This document shows positions 8,373 through 16,106 of a DNA stretch of 24,622 nt, piece after piece. Numbering within the stretch: position 1 is the first letter of the stretch; every line of letters begins with the position of its first letter. Under the pieces are notes generated by a model. That model was given only the letters and a program-made list of their open reading frames with translations, was not told the origin of the DNA and did not search any database. The stretch covers positions 1 through 24,622 of the forward strand of contig JBLHGU010000065.1 in NCBI GenBank assembly GCA_047615875.1, in the 5' to 3' direction. A program made the translations under genes and the position numbers. The stretch is from JBLHGU01 sp047615875. GTDB taxonomy: Bacteria; Pseudomonadota; Gammaproteobacteria; Arenicellales; CAJQKF01.

Positions 8373-9293
8373 ATGACCAACTTTAATAAATACCATGTCC
8401 TGGTGGTGGGTTGTGGGCAATGGGGTAAAAACATTGTTCGCGACCTGCTTAACAGCGGGTGTTGGGTATCCTGTGTCGATACTAATGCTGATTCCCTGGC
8501 GCTTGCCGAACAAATCGGCGCAAAAGGCTATAGCAACCTGCAAGATGTCGCCGCTCCAGATGGAGTGGTCATCGCCACACCTGCCACCCAGCATCTAGAG
8601 TCCGTCCGTTCTGTTAGTCATTTCGACGTACCGATATTTTGTGAGAAACCTCTAACAACAGATTTAGAATCCGCAAAGGAGATTGTGCGGTTAATGCCTG
8701 GTAAGCTATTTGTTATGCATAATTGGCGCTATCACCCAGGCGTTCTGGAGTTAGCAGCCATTGCCCGGGAAAAACAACTTGGCAATGTCCAGGCGTTGAA
8801 ATCCATACGCGCAAACTGGACTAGCCCGCGCACAGACACAGATAGCATCTGGACACTGGTACCCCACGATCTAACACTCGCGCTTAGCATTTTTGGCCAC
8901 ATCCCGGAACCTAAAACCGCCAGAATCGAATACCTTGGCGAGCGAGCAGTAGGCATGACCGCTTTGCTGGGAGACTCACCCTGGTTTTCCTTTGAGTCAT
9001 CTAACCGCTACGCAGAGAAGTTACGCCAGGTTCGCCTACATTGTGATGGCGGCGTAGCTATTCTGCAATCAGGCGAGGCCACCGAACTCACCATCCTTCG
9101 AGGCACAGACCCGCAGCCTGTTGTTGAACGAAGATCCATTGATAGCACTTCCGCACTATTACGGGAAATACGTAGATTCGTTGGCTACCTGGCCGGAGGC
9201 CCTGCTCCGGAAACTACTGCAGAGGAAGGATTGCTCATTGTCGAGCAGGTTACTAAACTGCGCGAACTTTCTAATCGGCCTCAACAATTATGA
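8373..9293 (+). CDS. Gfo/Idh/MocA family NAD(P)-dependent oxidoreductase
   Basis: A 306-residue protein with an N-terminal Rossmann motif VVGCGQWGKN (GxGxxG at 13-18), the family signature CEKPLTT (E91-K92-P93) and WTLVPHDLTLALSIFG, in which the His is the likely active-site residue. The family oxidises or reduces sugars and sugar nucleotides, and similar short members act in nucleotide-sugar pathways for surface glycans. Its stop overlaps the start of the glycosyltransferase gene by 4 bp (ATGA), so it is probably translationally coupled and serves the same glycan. No clear Shine-Dalgarno is seen before 8373, so the exact start is less certain. Confidence 0.88.
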   Translation: MTNFNKYHVLVVGCGQWGKNIVRDLLNSGCWVSCVDTNADSLALAEQIGAKGYSNLQDVAAPDGVVIATPATQHLESVRSVSHFDVPIFCEKPLTTDLESAKEIVRLMPGKLFVMHNWRYHPGVLELAAIAREKQLGNVQALKSIRANWTSPRTDTDSIWTLVPHDLTLALSIFGHIPEPKTARIEYLGERAVGMTALLGDSPWFSFESSNRYAEKLRQVRLHCDGGVAILQSGEATELTILRGTDPQPVVERRSIDSTSALLREIRRFVGYLAGGPAPETTAEEGLLIVEQVTKLRELSNRPQQL

Positions 9294-10162
9294 GTCACCA
9301 GCTAGCCGCAACTATCTTATTACCGACCACCGCAGACCGGGGCCCCTTATTGCCTATTTCTGTTGGTAGCATTCTGAACCAGTCAGTTACGGATCTGGAA
9401 GTATTTATCATGGGGGATGGCGTGACGGAAGCAACTCGCCAGGTCATTCATGAACTCATACGTCAAGATTCCAGAATTCGATTCTTTGATCACGAGAAAG
9501 ATAGCAGACGAGGCGAACTCAACCGTCATGCGGCGCTACAGGAAGCCAGAGGAAATATAATCGGCTATTTATGTGACCGGGACATCATGCTCCCAAACCA
9601 TGTGGAAATAATTGGCCAGCTGTTGAGTAATGCGGATTTCGCTCATACACTTATGTACAAAATACTTATCGATGATAAAATTCAACTGAGATTCAGACGG
9701 GACTTTAGCCTGGCCCATGACAGAGCGGTTGCCGCAACTTGTAATCATGTTATTCCGCTGTCCTTTGGTGCCCATACTCTGGATATGTATCACAGGCTAC
9801 CTTTTGGATGGAGAACAACTCCGCGCAAGACCGAGACCGATACTTACATGTGGCGACAATTTTTAGCTGAGAATTCGTGCCGGGTAAACTCAAGCACCAT
9901 CCCGACTATTCTTTACTTTAAACGAGGAAGCCATCCGGGCCTGCCTGTCGCAGAAAGATTGATTGAACTTGATCGGTGGACGGCCAGAGTGAATGAACCT
10001 GATTTTCTTTCCAACCACATTGAGTGTGTTCGCGATGCTCTAATTCGGGATCGCTCCTACCAGGCCGCAAGAATCGACGATTTGCAAATAACAATTGAAC
10101 AACGAGATACATTCCTGGGCGGTTGCAAAACTATCGCCAGAAATTTGTTACATAGAAAATAA
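9290..10162 (+). CDS. Family 2 glycosyltransferase
   Basis: A 290-residue GT-A fold glycosyltransferase. The N-terminus has the nucleotide-sugar-binding strand AATILLPTTADR and then SVGSILNQSVTDLEVFIMGD, the usual GT2 pattern. RHAALQEARGNIIGYLCDRD ends in D96-R97-D98, the metal-binding DxD equivalent. No transmembrane segment is evident, so it is a cytosolic or peripheral enzyme adding a sugar to a growing surface glycan. It overlaps the upstream Gfo/Idh gene by 4 bp and the downstream gene by 1 bp (TAATG), so the three form one translational unit. Donor and acceptor unknown. Confidence 0.88.
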   Translation: MSHQLAATILLPTTADRGPLLPISVGSILNQSVTDLEVFIMGDGVTEATRQVIHELIRQDSRIRFFDHEKDSRRGELNRHAALQEARGNIIGYLCDRDIMLPNHVEIIGQLLSNADFAHTLMYKILIDDKIQLRFRRDFSLAHDRAVAATCNHVIPLSFGAHTLDMYHRLPFGWRTTPRKTETDTYMWRQFLAENSCRVNSSTIPTILYFKRGSHPGLPVAERLIELDRWTARVNEPDFLSNHIECVRDALIRDRSYQAARIDDLQITIEQRDTFLGGCKTIARNLLHRK

Positions 10163-10704
10163 TGAAACAGGCTATAGCTAGATTTATTCTTGGGACAATT
10201 AAACATCCAAAGCCATTTTGGTTAAATCGGACACTTCGATATTGGAAGGGAATACCCAGGCGGGCATACTCCGGGAAAAATAAACATAGCATCTGTACCA
10301 AGAATACTGACTCGGGTCTATTCCTGGATGTCTATTGGTTGGTTTTTACCGAGACTGCCGGCCCATCTGCCTCATTACACTTCGAAGATGACGAGTTAAT
10401 GCGTTTTGATTGCCTGGCATTAAACCCGCATATGCATTTTAATATGAAGCAAACTATGTCGGTACCCAAGGCAGGTAGTGCCAGTATTCAATTTCCGTCG
10501 GGTTCCATAGAACAACATATTGATCGAGCATACTTTGAGCTACCGACAAACTTTAGTTACGCACGAAGAACTAATATTAATCCAGCCGTCAGGCGATTGA
10601 GAGTGAGTGATGAAGAATTACAGGAAATGGCACAATGGATGAAACTAAAAATGCTGGAGCTGACTGAAGCATTCGGGCAGGCACAAGACTCTAAGATTAC
10701 TTGA
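10162..10704 (+). CDS. Protein of unknown function in the glycan operon
   Basis: A 180-residue protein I do not recognise. Its start shares one base with the stop of the GT2 gene, so it belongs to that operon. The first 45 residues are basic and rich in Trp/Lys/Arg (PKPFWLNRTLRYWKG), possibly a membrane-surface or nucleic-acid-contacting segment. The middle is strand-like (SGLFLDVYWLVFTE, SASLHFEDDELMRFDC), and the last third is an amphipathic helix. No signal peptide, metal motif or transmembrane helix is convincing. Its 3' end overlaps the convergent dehydrogenase gene by 8 bp. Reading frame and codon use look like the neighbours, so it is probably real. Confidence 0.7.
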   Translation: MKQAIARFILGTIKHPKPFWLNRTLRYWKGIPRRAYSGKNKHSICTKNTDSGLFLDVYWLVFTETAGPSASLHFEDDELMRFDCLALNPHMHFNMKQTMSVPKAGSASIQFPSGSIEQHIDRAYFELPTNFSYARRTNINPAVRRLRVSDEELQEMAQWMKLKMLELTEAFGQAQDSKIT

Positions 10705-11749
10705 ACCAGGAAACCATTTTTTCACCTAATCCAGCAGGTGATTTTTTACCCCTTGGAGGCGTGTAAATATCGTCCTCGGTTAGTTGGTTCAACATCGATA
10801 GACCGGCTCTATAACGCTTAATATTTTCACCAATAATATCGAGAACTCTGTCTGTGCGATCCCTCAATAACGGTGTGAAGTGAGGTGTGATGAGGACATT
10901 CGGTGTACGCCAAAGTGGACTACTGGATGGCAGGGGCTCAACTCTAAAAGTGTCCAGTCCAGCGCCGGCGATTTTCTGCTGGTTAACGGCATTGATCAAA
11001 GCTTGCTCATCAATCAGATCTCCCCGGCCAATATTGATAACAAAAGCGGTGTTCTTCATTTGACTAAATTCTGCTTCTCCTAATATACGGCTTGTCGCAT
11101 TGCTTAATCGCAAACAAAGAACTACATAGTCACTTTCCTCCAGCAACATTTGTATTCCCTCTCCACGCTTGGCCGAGAACACTTCATCAACACAATCCGG
11201 CTTCTCTCTGTCAGTTTTACGCCAGGCGAGCACGCGTAATCCCATGGCCCTGGCTTTCTCAGCCAACGCCATACCGGTATGGCCAAGGCCCAGAATACCT
11301 ACTGTGGAACCATGCATGGCCTGTAAGTTTTTGTAACCTGGAAATCCCCAGTCACGTTGCTTTTGTGCCTGCAGAAACCGTGGCGCACGGTAAGTCAACG
11401 ACAACATAAAATACAGTGCGTGTTCGGCAAGTGCTGGTGCCGAGCGCCCGGCCGATCCAGTCACAATCAGATTACTTGCAAACAATTGTGGCGTAGCAGA
11501 TAGTTCTAGCCCAGCCTTATCGCAGTGAACCCAACTTAACCTTGGTGCGTTTAGAAATCGCTGATCAATTTTTCCACTAACTACCGCAACGTCTACATCT
11601 TGCAGGGCATCGGCAATCTCGTCAGTGGCCTTTTTGGGTATGCTAAGTACGGGTGCGGGCGCGAAATGCTGCTGTAGAATTTCTAGATGCGGCCCTTTAA
11701 AACCCGCAGTACAGAGGACACTATGGATCTGTTGTGGTTTGCTAGCCAA
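10697..11749 (-). CDS. D-2-hydroxyacid dehydrogenase (NAD-dependent)
   Basis: A 350-residue enzyme of the D-isomer 2-hydroxyacid dehydrogenase family, which interconverts 2-oxoacids and D-2-hydroxyacids. The NAD-binding loop is GILGLGHTG (151-159). The catalytic triad is complete: R242 in INIGRGDLIDE, E271 in LDTFRVEPLP and H290 in ITPHFTPL. The C-terminal tail (about 325-350, YTPPRGKKSPAGLGEKMVSW) is a little longer than usual. Its start overlaps the end of the RmlC-like gene by 8 bp, so the two are co-transcribed. Context suggests a sugar-acid or glycan precursor role, but GhrA-type glyoxylate/hydroxypyruvate reductase activity is also possible. Confidence 0.9.
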   Translation of the reverse strand: MASKPQQIHSVLCTAGFKGPHLEILQQHFAPAPVLSIPKKATDEIADALQDVDVAVVSGKIDQRFLNAPRLSWVHCDKAGLELSATPQLFASNLIVTGSAGRSAPALAEHALYFMLSLTYRAPRFLQAQKQRDWGFPGYKNLQAMHGSTVGILGLGHTGMALAEKARAMGLRVLAWRKTDREKPDCVDEVFSAKRGEGIQMLLEESDYVVLCLRLSNATSRILGEAEFSQMKNTAFVINIGRGDLIDEQALINAVNQQKIAGAGLDTFRVEPLPSSSPLWRTPNVLITPHFTPLLRDRTDRVLDIIGENIKRYRAGLSMLNQLTEDDIYTPPRGKKSPAGLGEKMVSWFK

Positions 11750-12338
11750 TGGGTTGGTACTTAAAATCGGGATCGATTCTCATAGTCTCCTCTATAAGTT
11801 CTTGCAAACTTCCAAATTTTTCCGCTCTAGGCGCAACGTGGATCGGCTGGCCTGGCCAGTTAATACCAAGTTTGTTGTCCGACCAAAGACAGCCCATATT
11901 GTCATCGCCACCGTAGTTATTGTAAGACTCTGATACAGCTTGAAGATGAATCGAATCTTCAGAAAAATACCAGCCATGAATCAGACCACGAGGGAAAATA
12001 ACCGCGACGGGGTTATTCATATCTAGCTCAACTCCCATCGCCAAACCATAGGTGGGGGAGCCTGGACGTGGGTCATGTAGCCCAATAAATGCCCGACCTC
12101 TAATCAGCGAGAAGTACTCTTCATGCCTTAGATGCAAATGCATGCCACGTAATGTGCCTGTTATGGAATCTACGATACTCCATTGTTGGGGCTCAATAGT
12201 GGCTGAGTTCCAGTCATTACTAAACACCTCGGAGAATCCACCCCTTACATCACTGTGACGCACTAGCGGAACAATTTGCACTCCGGCTATCAAGGTATTC
12301 TTTTTACTATTTATTGCCGTAACTTTCTGTGACAGCAT
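11742..12338 (-). CDS. dTDP-4-dehydrorhamnose 3,5-epimerase (RmlC)-like protein
   Basis: A 198-residue cupin of the RmlC family. Key blocks are RHSDVRGGFSEVFSND, then GTLRGMHLHLR (the His after RGM/L is the catalytic base in RmlC), GSPTYGLAMGVELDMNNPVAV, FPRGLIHGWYF, and WSDNKLGINWPG carrying the partner Asp. RmlC enzymes epimerise C3 and C5 of dTDP-4-keto-6-deoxyglucose for rhamnose and other deoxysugars. The stretch after the catalytic His (HLRHEEYFSLIRGR) departs from the usual QxKLVRVxxG, and rmlA, rmlB and rmlD are absent here, so a related 3-epimerase or a non-canonical sugar substrate is likely. It heads a two-gene minus-strand unit with the 2-hydroxyacid dehydrogenase. Confidence 0.85.
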   Translation of the reverse strand: MLSQKVTAINSKKNTLIAGVQIVPLVRHSDVRGGFSEVFSNDWNSATIEPQQWSIVDSITGTLRGMHLHLRHEEYFSLIRGRAFIGLHDPRPGSPTYGLAMGVELDMNNPVAVIFPRGLIHGWYFSEDSIHLQAVSESYNNYGGDDNMGCLWSDNKLGINWPGQPIHVAPRAEKFGSLQELIEETMRIDPDFKYQPIG

Positions 12339-12429
12339 TTAAGGTGCACCCTGTATTCTTTAGAAAATTGTGATTTTTGTAAGCTAGAGTCTCCGTCGCT
12401 AATGTCGATTACTTAAGCCCATAATTACT

Positions 12430-12508
12430 GTCATCTCGGCCTCTGAGCCAGGATCCTGGGTAGCTGAGAGTAGCTAGTTTACTGGACCCGGGTCAAGCCC
12501 TGGATGAC
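12430..12508. repeat. GTCATC-type palindromic repeat, copy 1
   Basis: An intergenic repeat bounded by GTCATC (12430-12435) and GATGAC (12503-12508). Extending by one base each side gives the perfect 7-bp arms TGTCATC/GATGACA. Inside are GCCAGGATCCTGGG and GGACCCGGGTCAAGCCC, two further self-complementary patches. Dispersed repeats beginning GTCATCCCGG are common in proteobacterial intergenic DNA. Its copy number in this genome is unknown. Confidence 0.6.
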
Positions 12509-12550
12509 AATGCTCTTGGATTATAGTTATTTCACACTTAAGTAGGTGCC

Positions 12551-12591
12551 ATAATTACCGTCATCCCGGCCATTCCGATCCCGCACCCAGG
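12551..12591. repeat. GTCATC-type palindromic repeat, copy 2 (partial)
   Basis: ATAATTAC(C)GTCATC(C)CGGCC at 12551-12571 repeats the sequence at 12421-12441 with two C/T differences, and both copies follow an ACTTAAG. The closing half of the palindrome is not found; the sequence instead runs into the cytochrome P450 remnant. It is probably a truncated second copy 130 bp from the first. Confidence 0.55.
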
Positions 12592-13481
12592 CCTTCGCTG
12601 CATACTCAGGATTATTTACTCAACCGTCAACAACAATTGGGAGACATATTCGGATTGTTCGAAAAACCTACTATCCCTCTATAAATGCGATCTGGATCAG
12701 ATACTACGATTGTCCATGCAATGCGGTGATCATTTAGAAGAGATACCATCGATCTGTCCAGCCTATTCGATGTGGGCCATATGCGGGCTATGTCTGGAAA
12801 AAACCATACCTACTATCGAAATACATTCAGCAACGCAATTGGTAGGGATCTCGCAGACCATTGTGCTAAGGACTGGCAACAAACTGTTTTCTCCGAGTTT
12901 CAGGAATATAAAAGTAGTAACGATTTTTCTGCGCAGAAACTTCTTGCTACTCTTTATAATATTTGCAGCCAGCTGCAATTCCGGTTGTATCTTGACACCA
13001 GCCCAAAGACACAAAAAGCGCAGGAATTACATCGTATATTTAGCGGGTTGGGTCCTGGACAGTCGATTTGATTTGCAAGCATTTTTTCGGTGGATTTTTA
13101 AAGTATGCCTATAAAGAACCAGAGCGAGGCTCTGGAACGCCAGATAACGCAAGACTTTGAATTTGAAGGTTACTATTTTCCCGCCGGCAACCGCTTGAGA
13201 GTTTGTTTATGGGAGGCCCATAAAAATAACTCGGTGTTCGATGACGCCCTGTTATTAAAGTCGGATAGATTTTTAAACACCGACACCCAATCAGAGAGTA
13301 CTCACCGTTTGGGATTGGTAAACGCTGTTGCCCTTTCAGTCAATTGTCTATCGCGATGGCTGCTACATTTTTGTCCACGCTCTGCCACACTTTACTTTCT
13401 CTGCCATCAAATAATGGTCCAGCGACCCATGGTATGTATCATTGGCAACCGAAGCGAGAATTTAGTATTGAATTAAGTTGA
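12592..13481 (+). pseudogene. Cytochrome P450 pseudogene (frameshifted, internally deleted)
   Basis: P450 segments occur in the right order but in several frames. From about 12607 (frame 1): NRQQQLGDIFGLFEKPTIPL, then a stop. From 12659 (frame 2): NLLSLYKCDLDQILRLSMQC. From about 12730 to 13071 (frame 1): RRDTIDLSSLFDVGHMRAMS and GKNHTYYRNTFSNAI (C-helix region) to LHRIFSGLGPGQS, then a stop. From 13105 (frame 1): FEFEGYYFPAGNRLRVCLWE plus AHKN and DRFLNT (the region before the heme loop). From about 13304 to 13481 (frame 3): PFGIGKRCCPFSQLSIAMAA, which holds the heme-ligand Cys, ending in a normal-looking C-terminus. The I- and K-helix region is missing. A family member has 400-plus residues but this spans under 300 codons. 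A functional P450 cannot be made. Confidence 0.85.
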
Positions 13482-13521
13482 TGCTTATCGGCGCTTCACC
13501 AGGTTTTCACAGGATCATTTT

Positions 13522-14202
13522 ATGACTCGAAATTCCGCAGTCTTGCATTTACTTGATCAGATCAAATCATTGCTACTTAAGCAAACAAACACCACCAATG
13601 GTGTATCAGAGGTTCTTTTGAGCTTAAGTAATCACCTGGATGGTGCCAGTCCACAAGTATCTGTCGCTCCATCTCTACCGTCACGACTCGAGCCGATACT
13701 TGATCAATCCATCACTGCCATTACCTCGTCTGCTCTTCGGCCATTGGTTGCCAAAATCCGCACCGCAAAGCAACACCTGGCCTGGTGTATAGACGATGGC
13801 TTGTTTTATGCTAAAACTGCTGATGTCGGTACAGGCTATCTAAGTGGCAATATGCATACCGAATTAATTGGTCCAAACGGTTGTGTGTACCAGGATAACA
13901 ATTTCAGGTTGGGGCTTTTCATGCTGGCGCCCGCTACGCTTTATCGCGACCATGCCCATAATGCTCCAGAGCTTTACCTGAATCTGACCGGGCCCAGTGG
14001 TTGGCGTTTCAATCGCGGTGACTGGTGTGATGTAGCGGCAGGCAGCGTTATATGGAATCCATCCGGCAGGGTGCATGCGACCCGTATCTACCAACAGGCA
14101 TTTCTGGCCGTTTATAGCTGGACACAAGATGTTTCGGGTCCGTGTCGGGTTGTCCCTGCCAGTGACTGGGCAAAAATCGAAGAGCAGCTAACGCCTCACT
14201 AA
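13522..14202 (+). CDS. Cupin of the DMSP lyase (DddL/DddQ) family
   Basis: A 226-residue protein with a helical N-terminal half and a C-terminal cupin. The cupin core reads LGLFMLAPATLYRDHAHNAP followed by ELYLNLTGPSGW, and later VIWNPSGRVHATR. The H-x-H-x3-E-x-Y pattern gives likely metal ligands H146, E150, Y152 and H185, matching the spacing of the four ligands in DddQ-type enzymes; DddL, DddW and DddK use Glu at the second position, as here. These enzymes split dimethylsulfoniopropionate into dimethyl sulfide and acrylate. AGGA at 13511-13514 supports the start. The family also holds members of unproven activity, so lyase activity is probable but unproven. Acrylate-handling genes (acuI, acuK) are not seen nearby. 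Confidence 0.72.
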   Translation: MTRNSAVLHLLDQIKSLLLKQTNTTNGVSEVLLSLSNHLDGASPQVSVAPSLPSRLEPILDQSITAITSSALRPLVAKIRTAKQHLAWCIDDGLFYAKTADVGTGYLSGNMHTELIGPNGCVYQDNNFRLGLFMLAPATLYRDHAHNAPELYLNLTGPSGWRFNRGDWCDVAAGSVIWNPSGRVHATRIYQQAFLAVYSWTQDVSGPCRVVPASDWAKIEEQLTPH

Positions 14203-14298
14203 AAGTTTAATAGTTAAACCGGCTAAAGATTCAAGTATCATTAGCTACTATAGCTATTCACTTCACACGAAAAACCCGTATTCCGGAATAAACAGATT

Positions 14299-15483
14299 AT
14301 GAAAGACGCCGTTATCGTTTCTACCGCTCGCACGCCCATTGGCGTTGCGTTTAAAGGCTCATTAAACAACATCAAGTCCCCTACTCTGACTGCTCATGCT
14401 ATCCGCCATGCGGTTGAACGCTCCGGCGTTGATGCTGGGGCAATCGAGGATGTGATTATTGGTACCGTTTTAAGCGGTGGCAGTGCCGGTATGAATATTG
14501 CCCGGCATGCAACGCTAGCTGCAGGTTTACCTAACACCGTTTCCGCGCAGACTATAGATCGGCAGTGTTCGTCTGGTCTAATGGCAATCGCAACCGCTGC
14601 CAAGCAAATTATGGTCGATGGCATGGATACGGTGGTTGCCGGTGGTCAGGATAATATTTCCGGCATCCAGAAACAATATGTGCAATGGGTCGGTGATGAA
14701 CAAGACCCCAATGTGATCAGCAAAGCGGAGCACGCCTATATGCCTATGTTGCTAACTGCGGAGAACGTTGCCAATAAATATAAGGTTACTCGGCAGATGC
14801 AGGATGAGTACGCGTTGCAATCCCAGATGCGTACAGCCGCCGCTCAAGAGTCGGGCAAGTTTGATGATGAAGTTGTGCCCATAAGCGCTACCAAAATGCT
14901 CAAGGATCGCGAAACCGGCGAGATTACCTATCAGCAAACTACTCTGACTAAAGACGAGGGCAACCGACCGCAAACCAACAGTGAAGGACTTGCCTCGCTG
15001 AATGCGGTTATCGAAGGCGGCAGTATCACAGCAGGCAATGCCAGTCAGCTATCCGATGGAGCCTCAGCTTGTGTATTAATGGAATCCAGCCTTGCCGAGA
15101 AACGTGGCCTTGATGCCCTGGGCATTTATCGTGGCATGGCGGTAGTAGGCAATGCACCTGAGGAAATGGGTATAGGGCCGATTTATGCCATTCCGAAATT
15201 ACTCGAACGCAACGGGCTTAAGATGGACGATATCGATTTATGGGAAATCAACGAGGCGTTTGCCTGTCAGGCTCTTTATTGCCGTGATTATCTGGGTATC
15301 GATAATGAAATTTTTAATGTTAACGGCGGTGCTATCTCCATTGGTCATCCTTATGGCATGACGGGTGCCCGACAAACCGGACACATTTTGCTTGAAGGCA
15401 AACGCCGTGGCGCGAAGTACGTGGTAGTAGCTATGTGTGTCGGTGGCGGTATGGGTGCAGCGGGTTTATTTGAGGTGGCGTAA
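14299..15483 (+). CDS. Acetyl-CoA C-acyltransferase (thiolase)
   Basis: A 394-residue thiolase, the standard length. The acyl-accepting cysteine is C90 in TIDRQCSSGLMA, His350 is in NGGAISIGHPYGMTGARQ, and the second catalytic cysteine C380 is in AMCVGGGMGAAG; the conserved NEAF box is also present. The enzyme either cleaves 3-ketoacyl-CoA in beta-oxidation or condenses two acetyl-CoA. No hydratase/dehydrogenase partner (fadB-like) is adjacent, so it is a stand-alone copy. It lies 96 bp after the DddL-like gene on the same strand. A role in handling C3 acids from DMSP cleavage is possible but not shown. Confidence 0.93.
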   Translation: MKDAVIVSTARTPIGVAFKGSLNNIKSPTLTAHAIRHAVERSGVDAGAIEDVIIGTVLSGGSAGMNIARHATLAAGLPNTVSAQTIDRQCSSGLMAIATAAKQIMVDGMDTVVAGGQDNISGIQKQYVQWVGDEQDPNVISKAEHAYMPMLLTAENVANKYKVTRQMQDEYALQSQMRTAAAQESGKFDDEVVPISATKMLKDRETGEITYQQTTLTKDEGNRPQTNSEGLASLNAVIEGGSITAGNASQLSDGASACVLMESSLAEKRGLDALGIYRGMAVVGNAPEEMGIGPIYAIPKLLERNGLKMDDIDLWEINEAFACQALYCRDYLGIDNEIFNVNGGAISIGHPYGMTGARQTGHILLEGKRRGAKYVVVAMCVGGGMGAAGLFEVA

Positions 15484-15520
15484 TGCAAATGAAAACAGTC
15501 ATCAGAAATTCGGAGTCAGG

Positions 15521-15808
15521 TTAAGCAACCAGTTCAGAACAGGGCGTTATATGGTGATCGATATCTCGTAATTGCCACAAGTCGTAGTTAGTTTGCATGT
15601 TTAGCCATATTTGCGGATTGGTTTCAGTAAAGGCTCCAATACGTAATGCGGTATCTGCGGTAACTCTTTTCTTACCGTTGATAATTTCAGATAGATGCTT
15701 TCTTGAAATCTTGAGATGTTCAGACGCATTTGTCACTGATATACCCAATGGCGTTAGGTGGGCTTGATCAAGAACAACACCGGGGTGAGCGGGGTTATAC
15801 ATATTCAT
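15521..15808 (-). CDS. higA: HigA family antitoxin (XRE helix-turn-helix)
   Basis: A 95-residue HigA/VapI-type protein. It opens with YNPAHPGVVLDQAHLTPLGI, followed by the helix-turn-helix at about 27-57 (HLKISRKHLSEIINGKKR) and the WLNMQTNYDLW segment typical of HigA. HigA neutralises the HigB mRNA interferase and represses the higBA promoter. Here the upstream higB is only a C-terminal stub, whose stop overlaps the higA start (TGATG), so higA is an orphan antitoxin. Its frame is fully intact, which suggests it is still selected as a regulator or against a HigB elsewhere, or that the toxin was lost recently. Confidence 0.9.
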   Translation of the reverse strand: MNMYNPAHPGVVLDQAHLTPLGISVTNASEHLKISRKHLSEIINGKKRVTADTALRIGAFTETNPQIWLNMQTNYDLWQLRDIDHHITPCSELVA

Positions 15809-15915
15809 CAGTGGTAGTCCTCGTAATTTACAATTTCTGCATCAGCATCAATAAATTGATAAGTGATGCGCCAGTTACCATTAACCCAAACTGACCAGAT
15901 ACCGGGTATGTGCTT
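15808..15915 (-). pseudogene. higB: Truncated higB toxin remnant
   Basis: The reverse strand directly upstream of higA encodes the residues IPGIWSVWVNGNWRITYQFI, then DADAEIVNYEDYH and a stop. This is the conserved C-terminus of HigB/RelE-like toxins (pattern WSxxVNxxWRxxFxF...DYEDYH). Immediately before it in frame is a TAA (15916-15918), and no recognisable HigB N-terminus lies upstream, so roughly the first 60 residues of a normal 90-95-residue toxin are gone. The stop overlaps the higA ATG as in intact operons. It cannot make a functional toxin. Confidence 0.8.
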
Positions 15916-15974
15916 TTAGTATTGCATGGCAGTTAAGATAGTGATGAGAAGATAATGTTTAATGAAAACTACAT

Positions 15975-16001
15975 ATTAAATACACTATGCATGTATTTAA
16001 T
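15975..16001. promoter_or_regulatory. Candidate AbiEi operator palindrome
   Basis: ATTAAATAC (15975-15983) and GTATTTAAT (15993-16001) form a perfect 9-bp inverted repeat with a 9-nt spacer, 106 bp upstream of abiEi in an AT-rich promoter-like region. AbiEi antitoxins are known to repress abiE by binding inverted repeats upstream. It also lies upstream of the higB stub, so a HigA site is the alternative. Confidence 0.45.
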
Positions 16002-16106
16002 GGCAGTTTCTAAATTTTATATTTATAAAATAATTGATAATATTACTTTTAATAAACTTATTATTTATTTATATTTCAGTAACTAATACACTTCTCGAAG
16101 CTGCCT

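Noticed and set aside
12710..13114. 134-codon and 99-codon plus-strand open frames as novel small genes
   Set aside because: They overlap in different frames and are explained as pieces of a degraded cytochrome P450.
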